Of a stretch of DNA of 64,000 nucleotides, positions 60,290 to 64,000 are shown piece after piece (positions within the stretch are counted from its first letter, which is position 1; the number at the start of each line of letters is the position of its first letter). The stretch is from the NCBI RefSeq assembly GCF_001280085.1, contig NZ_LGED01000013.1, forward strand, positions 1 to 64,000, read 5' to 3'. The position numbers and the translations under genes are program-made. The DNA is from Saccharothrix sp. NRRL B-16348 (GTDB taxonomy: Bacteria > Actinomycetota > Actinomycetes > Mycobacteriales > Pseudonocardiaceae). The notes under the pieces are model-generated. The model saw nothing but the letters and a program-made list of their open reading frames with translations, ran no database searches and was not told where the DNA came from.

Positions 60290-61951
60290 CTACCGCGTCT
60301 TCCACTCCGCGTTCTCGGGGATCGACTTGGCGGGCACCACGACCTGGATGAGGGAGGGGCCGCCCGAGTTCGCCAGGGCTCCCTTCACGGCCTCCTCCAG
60401 CTCGCCGTACGTGCGGGCCGTCCACCCCTGGCAGCCGAACACCTCCGCCAGCTTGGCGTAGTCCCACTGGTGCAGGTCGCACGACCGGTAGAACGGCTTT
60501 TCGCTGCCGGGGCGGAAGACCGACGCGTCGGCGAGCCACTGCTCCACGCCGTAGACCCCGTTGTCGATCACGAAGACGATCGGGTCGAGCGAGAAGCGGG
60601 TCTGCGTGGAGAGGCACTGGGCGGTCATCTGGAAGCCGCCGTCGCCCGAGAAGACCAGCACCCTCTGGTCGGGCCGCTTCGCCAGGCAGAGACCCGTCGC
60701 GGCCGGCCCGATGTAGCCGATCGCGGAGTACGACGACTGGGCGACGAACGCGCCTTGGCCGGGCACGTGGAGCAGCAGGCTCCCGAAGTAGTTCAGGCTC
60801 GCGTCGCTGCCGACGACGGTGTGCTCGTCGACGTGCTGCCGGATGAAGTCGTAGAACCCCTGGTAGGTGATCTCGTCGCCGGTGTTCAGGATCGGCGCGA
60901 GGAGAGCCGGCTTCTCCGGCAGCTTGCGCGTCTTGGCCGCGAGCTGTTTCGCCAGGATGCCGTCCACCAGGTGCTCCAGGGCGACCTGCCCGGCGAAGTA
61001 GGTGCCGGACTTGACCGCGTCGAACGACGCGAACGCGGTCTTGTCGAAGTCCGGTTGCCAGCCCAACGAGTTGATGTCGGTCAGCCACACGCCGAGCGCC
61101 AGGACGAAGTCGGACTTCGCGACCAGGTCAAGGACGGCGCTCGACGACGCCTGGCCGTCGAGCACGCCGACGAACAGCTCCTCGTCCTCGGACAGGACGG
61201 CCTTGCTCAGGAGTTCCGTGACGAACGGGACGTTCAGCTGCCGCACCAGGTTCAGGACCTTCTGCTGGAGGCCGAAGCGGTCGACCTCCACGCCGACCCA
61301 GACGAGCGGGTTCTCCGCGCTGTCGAGCCCGGCGCAGAGCCGCGCCACCGCGCCGTCCAGGCTGATCGGGTCCGACACCGCCCTGGCGGGCTTCAGCACG
61401 CCCGCGGGCGGTTCGCACTCCTGGCCGACCACGTCCTGGAGGAGCTCGACGTAGACGGGGCGTCGCTCGCTGACGCACCGGGTCAGCGCGTAGTCGATCA
61501 GCATCGGCGCCACGTCGGCGTTGTCGACCCGTGCGGTCGCGACCGTGATGTGCTCGAACGACTGGAGGTCCGTCTCACGTCCGGTGATGAAGTGGTGCGC
61601 GCTGAAGCCGGTCTGCTCGAAGGTGATGGTCTTCTTGGTGCTCGGCGTGCCGTTGATCAGCACGAGCGGCACCTTCTCGACGTAGGCGCCGGCGACCGCG
61701 TTCACGGCGCACAGAGCCCCGGCGGAGTAGGTGACGCAGAGCGCCCCGATGCCCTTGAGCCGGGCGTACCCGTCCGCCGCGTAACCGGCGTTCAGCTCGT
61801 TGACCTCCTCGACGATCTCGATGCCGCTCGGGGTGACGTAGTCGTTCAACCAGTCGATCGAGTAGTCGCCCGCGACGGAGAACAGGTGCTCCAGGCCCAG
61901 TTGCCGGAGACGGTCTACCAGGTAGTGCCCTACGGTGTACCCGTCGTTCAT
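60290..61951 (-). CDS. TPP-dependent 2-keto-acid decarboxylase (pyruvate/indolepyruvate decarboxylase-like)
   Basis: A 553-aa decarboxylase. Conserved Glu52 in EVNELNAGYAADGYAR activates the thiazolium; the TPP/Mg motif starts GDGGFQMTAQCL and runs to IDNGVYGVEQW. FSAHHFITGRE carries the His pair typical of pyruvate and indolepyruvate decarboxylases. Substrate may be pyruvate, an aromatic or a branched keto acid. Downstream of the MBL gene (19 bp), in an operon with sugar-isomerase-like genes. Confidence 0.92.
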   Translation of the reverse strand: MNDGYTVGHYLVDRLRQLGLEHLFSVAGDYSIDWLNDYVTPSGIEIVEEVNELNAGYAADGYARLKGIGALCVTYSAGALCAVNAVAGAYVEKVPLVLINGTPSTKKTITFEQTGFSAHHFITGRETDLQSFEHITVATARVDNADVAPMLIDYALTRCVSERRPVYVELLQDVVGQECEPPAGVLKPARAVSDPISLDGAVARLCAGLDSAENPLVWVGVEVDRFGLQQKVLNLVRQLNVPFVTELLSKAVLSEDEELFVGVLDGQASSSAVLDLVAKSDFVLALGVWLTDINSLGWQPDFDKTAFASFDAVKSGTYFAGQVALEHLVDGILAKQLAAKTRKLPEKPALLAPILNTGDEITYQGFYDFIRQHVDEHTVVGSDASLNYFGSLLLHVPGQGAFVAQSSYSAIGYIGPAATGLCLAKRPDQRVLVFSGDGGFQMTAQCLSTQTRFSLDPIVFVIDNGVYGVEQWLADASVFRPGSEKPFYRSCDLHQWDYAKLAEVFGCQGWTARTYGELEEAVKGALANSGGPSLIQVVVPAKSIPENAEWKTR

Positions 61952-61970
61952 GGCTCGGCCGCCTCCGCAG

Positions 61971-62792
61971 TCAGTAGTCGCTCGCGCCGCCGAAGAGCCG
62001 GGGCAGGTAGATGTCGAAGATCCCGGGACACTTGCGCTCGGGGTACCGCTGGATCATGAAGTCCCGGAACGCCTCGTCGGTGAGCCCGTTGCCGATCGCC
62101 TCGCGCGCGGCCGTGAGGTACTCGATGTTGCGAGCCACCTCGTTCTTGTCGGCCGGCAGGCCGTGACCGGGCAGGAACAGCTCGTAGTCCTCGACCAGCA
62201 TTCCTTGCAGGACTTCGATCCAGTGACCCAGGTGCTGGGTGAGGTACAGGTGGGTGCCGCTGTAGACCAGGTCCTGGGTGAAGCAGACGCCCAGGTCGGG
62301 CAGCTTGACGGTGAGGTGGAAGTCGATCTCGGTCTCGACCACCCGGTCGAAGGTGTACCTGACCCCGTCGATCGCCTCCTCGCTCGGGACGACGGGCTTC
62401 TGGGGCACGACCACCCGGTCCGGCACGAGGTCGCCGAGCTTCCAGTGGTCGCTCCTCGACTCCTCGCCGTGCTCCTGGATGAAGCCGATGGTCTCCGGCA
62501 GCGCGTAGCTCGTGACGTCGCCGAACGCGGCGCCCAGCCCGAACCAGTGGTCGGGGTGCCGGTGGGAGACGTAGAGCCTCTCGATCGGCTTGCGCAGCTC
62601 GTCCGCGTAGGCCCTGAACGCGTGCGCGTAAGGCACGAGGAACTGGCTGTCGACGAGCACCAACTGGTTCTCGGTCTCGATGATGTGCGTGGCGTTCGCG
62701 ATGTTGTCGTCCGTGAAGGGCGCGACGAACGTGTGGATGCGGACGTCGTGCGTCTGCTTCACGACCAGGGCGATGGGGTCGGGCACCGTCAC
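61971..62792 (-). CDS. MBL-fold metallohydrolase
   Basis: A 273-aa protein with zinc motif HRHPDH in LYVSHRHPDHWFGLG, Asp in FTQDLVYSGTHLYL and His in LFLPGHGLPADKNEV. A hydrolase of lactone, thioester or glyoxalase-like substrates. Its start overlaps the stop of the epimerase-like gene by 4 bp (ATGA). No signal peptide. Confidence 0.88.
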   Translation of the reverse strand: MTVPDPIALVVKQTHDVRIHTFVAPFTDDNIANATHIIETENQLVLVDSQFLVPYAHAFRAYADELRKPIERLYVSHRHPDHWFGLGAAFGDVTSYALPETIGFIQEHGEESRSDHWKLGDLVPDRVVVPQKPVVPSEEAIDGVRYTFDRVVETEIDFHLTVKLPDLGVCFTQDLVYSGTHLYLTQHLGHWIEVLQGMLVEDYELFLPGHGLPADKNEVARNIEYLTAAREAIGNGLTDEAFRDFMIQRYPERKCPGIFDIYLPRLFGGASDY

Positions 62793-63844
62793 ACACCTCC
62801 GGCGTGGGCGACGGCCAGTGGCTCCGGCTCGGAGCGGACCCGGGCGTAGCGGGCGACCTGCTCGCGCAGCTCCTCCAACGCGGCCACGGCGACGTCGTAG
62901 GCGCTGTCGACGCCGGGCACCGGGTCGTCCTCGCCGGGTCGCCAGAACCGTCGGCGGGCCATGCGCATGGAGCTGTCGAACGGTGGGATCGCGTTGAACA
63001 CCTCGACCAGGTACGGGCCGCGGTAGACGGGTTCGACCTCCTTCAGGATGACGTCCCAGGGGATCCAGCTGTCGCGCACCGCGCCGCGGTCGGGTGCGGA
63101 GACGTGGATGTAGTGCAGCCGCTCCTGTCGTGCGGCTCGGGCGACGTTGTCCCGGAAGATCGACGGACCTTGGCTCTCCAGCACGACCTGTGCCGTGTCG
63201 ATCGTGGCGCCGCAGTGCGCGTGCCCGAGGTCGTCGAGGAAGTCCAGCACCCGCGAGACCATGTTGGGCGGGGGCGACTCCCAGCTCTTGATGGGCTCGA
63301 TGGCGAGCTTCACTCCACGGGCCGCGGCGTACGTCGCCAGCTCCTCGAAAACGGGGCGCGCCGCGCGGAAGCGGGGCTCCATCCAGTCCAGGAGGGCGTC
63401 GCTCCAGAGCTGGTCACCGGCGTCCGTGACCGGGAAGGCGCCGTAGGGGTAGAGGAACGGCCCCGACATGATCGAGTCGCCGCCCAGGACCCGGGTGATG
63501 TCGACGCGTGACTTGAGGTAGGCCAAGGCCTGGGCGCGCTGCTCCTCGTACGGCGAGGTCGGGTCGAAGGTCCGGGTCGTGCCGACGTTGGTGGTGAACT
63601 TCAGGTCGCCCAGCCCGGCCGCGTCGAACGCCTTCTTGAGGCGGACGTAGCCGTCGACTTCGAGCTGGTGGTCGACGGTCGGGGGCCGGGAGGCGATGTG
63701 CAGGTCGAAGCCGTCGTAGCCCATGTCGGCGACGGCCTTCAGGTGGTCGATCAGGACCTTGGTGTACCGCGGGTCCTCCGGCTTCAGGTCGGCGGTGAAC
63801 ATGAAGAAGCTGAAGAACACGTCTCGCTCGGGTATCGCGTTCAT
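62789..63844 (-). CDS. Sugar phosphate isomerase/epimerase-like TIM barrel
   Basis: A 351-aa AP-endonuclease-2-fold protein. Metal-binding strands: GYDGFDLHIA, VKLAIEPIKSWES, HCGATIDTAQVVLES, HYIHVSAPDRG and YLVEVFNA. ATG at 63844 follows GAGGA 7 nt upstream; the longer frame to 63964 overlaps the upstream gene. Such proteins isomerise or epimerise sugars, inososes or keto-sugars. Confidence 0.9.
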   Translation of the reverse strand: MNAIPERDVFFSFFMFTADLKPEDPRYTKVLIDHLKAVADMGYDGFDLHIASRPPTVDHQLEVDGYVRLKKAFDAAGLGDLKFTTNVGTTRTFDPTSPYEEQRAQALAYLKSRVDITRVLGGDSIMSGPFLYPYGAFPVTDAGDQLWSDALLDWMEPRFRAARPVFEELATYAAARGVKLAIEPIKSWESPPPNMVSRVLDFLDDLGHAHCGATIDTAQVVLESQGPSIFRDNVARAARQERLHYIHVSAPDRGAVRDSWIPWDVILKEVEPVYRGPYLVEVFNAIPPFDSSMRMARRRFWRPGEDDPVPGVDSAYDVAVAALEELREQVARYARVRSEPEPLAVAHAGGV

Positions 63845-63864
63845 GCCGGTGTCCTCTGTGTGAG

Positions 63865-64000
63865 CTACCAGCCCAAGAGGCTGGTGAGGTAGGCGCGAGC
63901 CTTCTTCGCGTACGCGAGAGGGTTCGCCTTGTTCGGGTCCTGCTCGGCTTCCACGACCAGCCATCCCCGGTACTCCGCGTCGGCCAGCACTTCGAGGACG
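63865..64000 (-). CDS. IolE-like sugar/inosose TIM barrel, C-terminal end only
   Basis: Only 45 codons are in the window; the 5' part is beyond the right edge. The visible end, [20 protein letters not shown] then [18 protein letters not shown] and LLGW, matches the C-terminus of myo-inosose dehydratase (IolE)-type and related isomerases. It is 20 bp upstream of the epimerase-like gene in the same operon. Confidence 0.75.
   Translation of the reverse strand, partial: VLEVLADAEYRGWLVVEAEQDPNKANPLAYAKKARAYLTSLLGW

Noticed and set aside
1..64000. tRNA, rRNA, CRISPR arrays, transposases, integrases
   Set aside because: None could be supported anywhere in the window by eye; repeats seen are only the short tandem tracts and operators listed.

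Overview
This is 64 kb of high-GC actinobacterial DNA. Codon usage, Tat and Sec secreted plant-polysaccharide hydrolases, LacI/MarR/AraC/STAS regulators and a type II polyketide synthase (PKS) operon suggest a Pseudonocardiales-type actinomycete (Saccharothrix, Lentzea or Actinosynnema-like). That placement is inference from gene style only. No tRNA, rRNA, CRISPR array, transposase or integrase was seen.

Layout. (1) 1-5.2 kb: two CBM2-linked pectate lyases with near-identical ribosome-binding regions (the left one runs off the window) and a CebR-like operator; a secreted M6-like metalloprotease; a broken GH30 galactanase. (2) 5.2-20 kb: mixed housekeeping and stress genes. These include an amine oxidase fused to a cyclic-nucleotide-binding domain, a stand-alone prodomain-like protein next to a subtilase, a ThuA/Gfo-Idh-MocA pair, CapA, STAS, DnaJ and DUF1918 proteins, an alpha/beta hydrolase that has lost its whole catalytic triad, and a divergent saccharopine-dehydrogenase-like/GlxA-type pair. 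(3) 20-29 kb: a 1,423-residue patatin-like protein with a membrane C-terminal half, a membrane pentapeptide-repeat protein, a membrane protein/lipoprotein pair, and MerR with a tandem-CMD secreted protein. (4) 29.1-31.2 kb: a GH43 enzyme with a ricin-B domain under a perfect LacI-type palindrome.

(5) 31.2-45.5 kb: a biosynthetic cluster. Twelve tightly packed minus-strand genes encode two SnoaL-like proteins, KS-alpha, KS-beta/CLF, ACP, ketoreductase, didomain aromatase/cyclase, an MBL-fold (ActIV-like) cyclase candidate, an acyl-CoA ligase and a dedicated acyl-CoA carboxylase (beta, epsilon, alpha). An AraC regulator is divergent, and a MarR-controlled DUF1772 (anthrone-oxygenase family) pair lies beside it. 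The enzyme set is that of an actinorhodin-type, probably octaketide, aromatic polyketide.

(6) 45.6-55.6 kb: a sugar-uptake and hydrolysis operon (GH36 alpha-galactosidase, two permeases, binding lipoprotein, clan-A glycoside hydrolase), divergent from a LacI regulator across two identical 17-bp operator copies. It carries no transport ATPase. (7) 55.7-60.3 kb: a secreted zinc protease, then an orphan azole-forming (TOMM) pair: YcaO plus a leader-binding cyclodehydratase partner. A 39-codon Cys/Ser-rich reading frame diverges from the pair and is the most intriguing candidate for an undescribed RiPP. Next to it lies a decayed amidase. (8) 60.3-64 kb: an operon for a TPP-dependent 2-keto-acid decarboxylase, an MBL-fold hydrolase and two sugar-isomerase/epimerase TIM barrels (the last partial, IolE-like).
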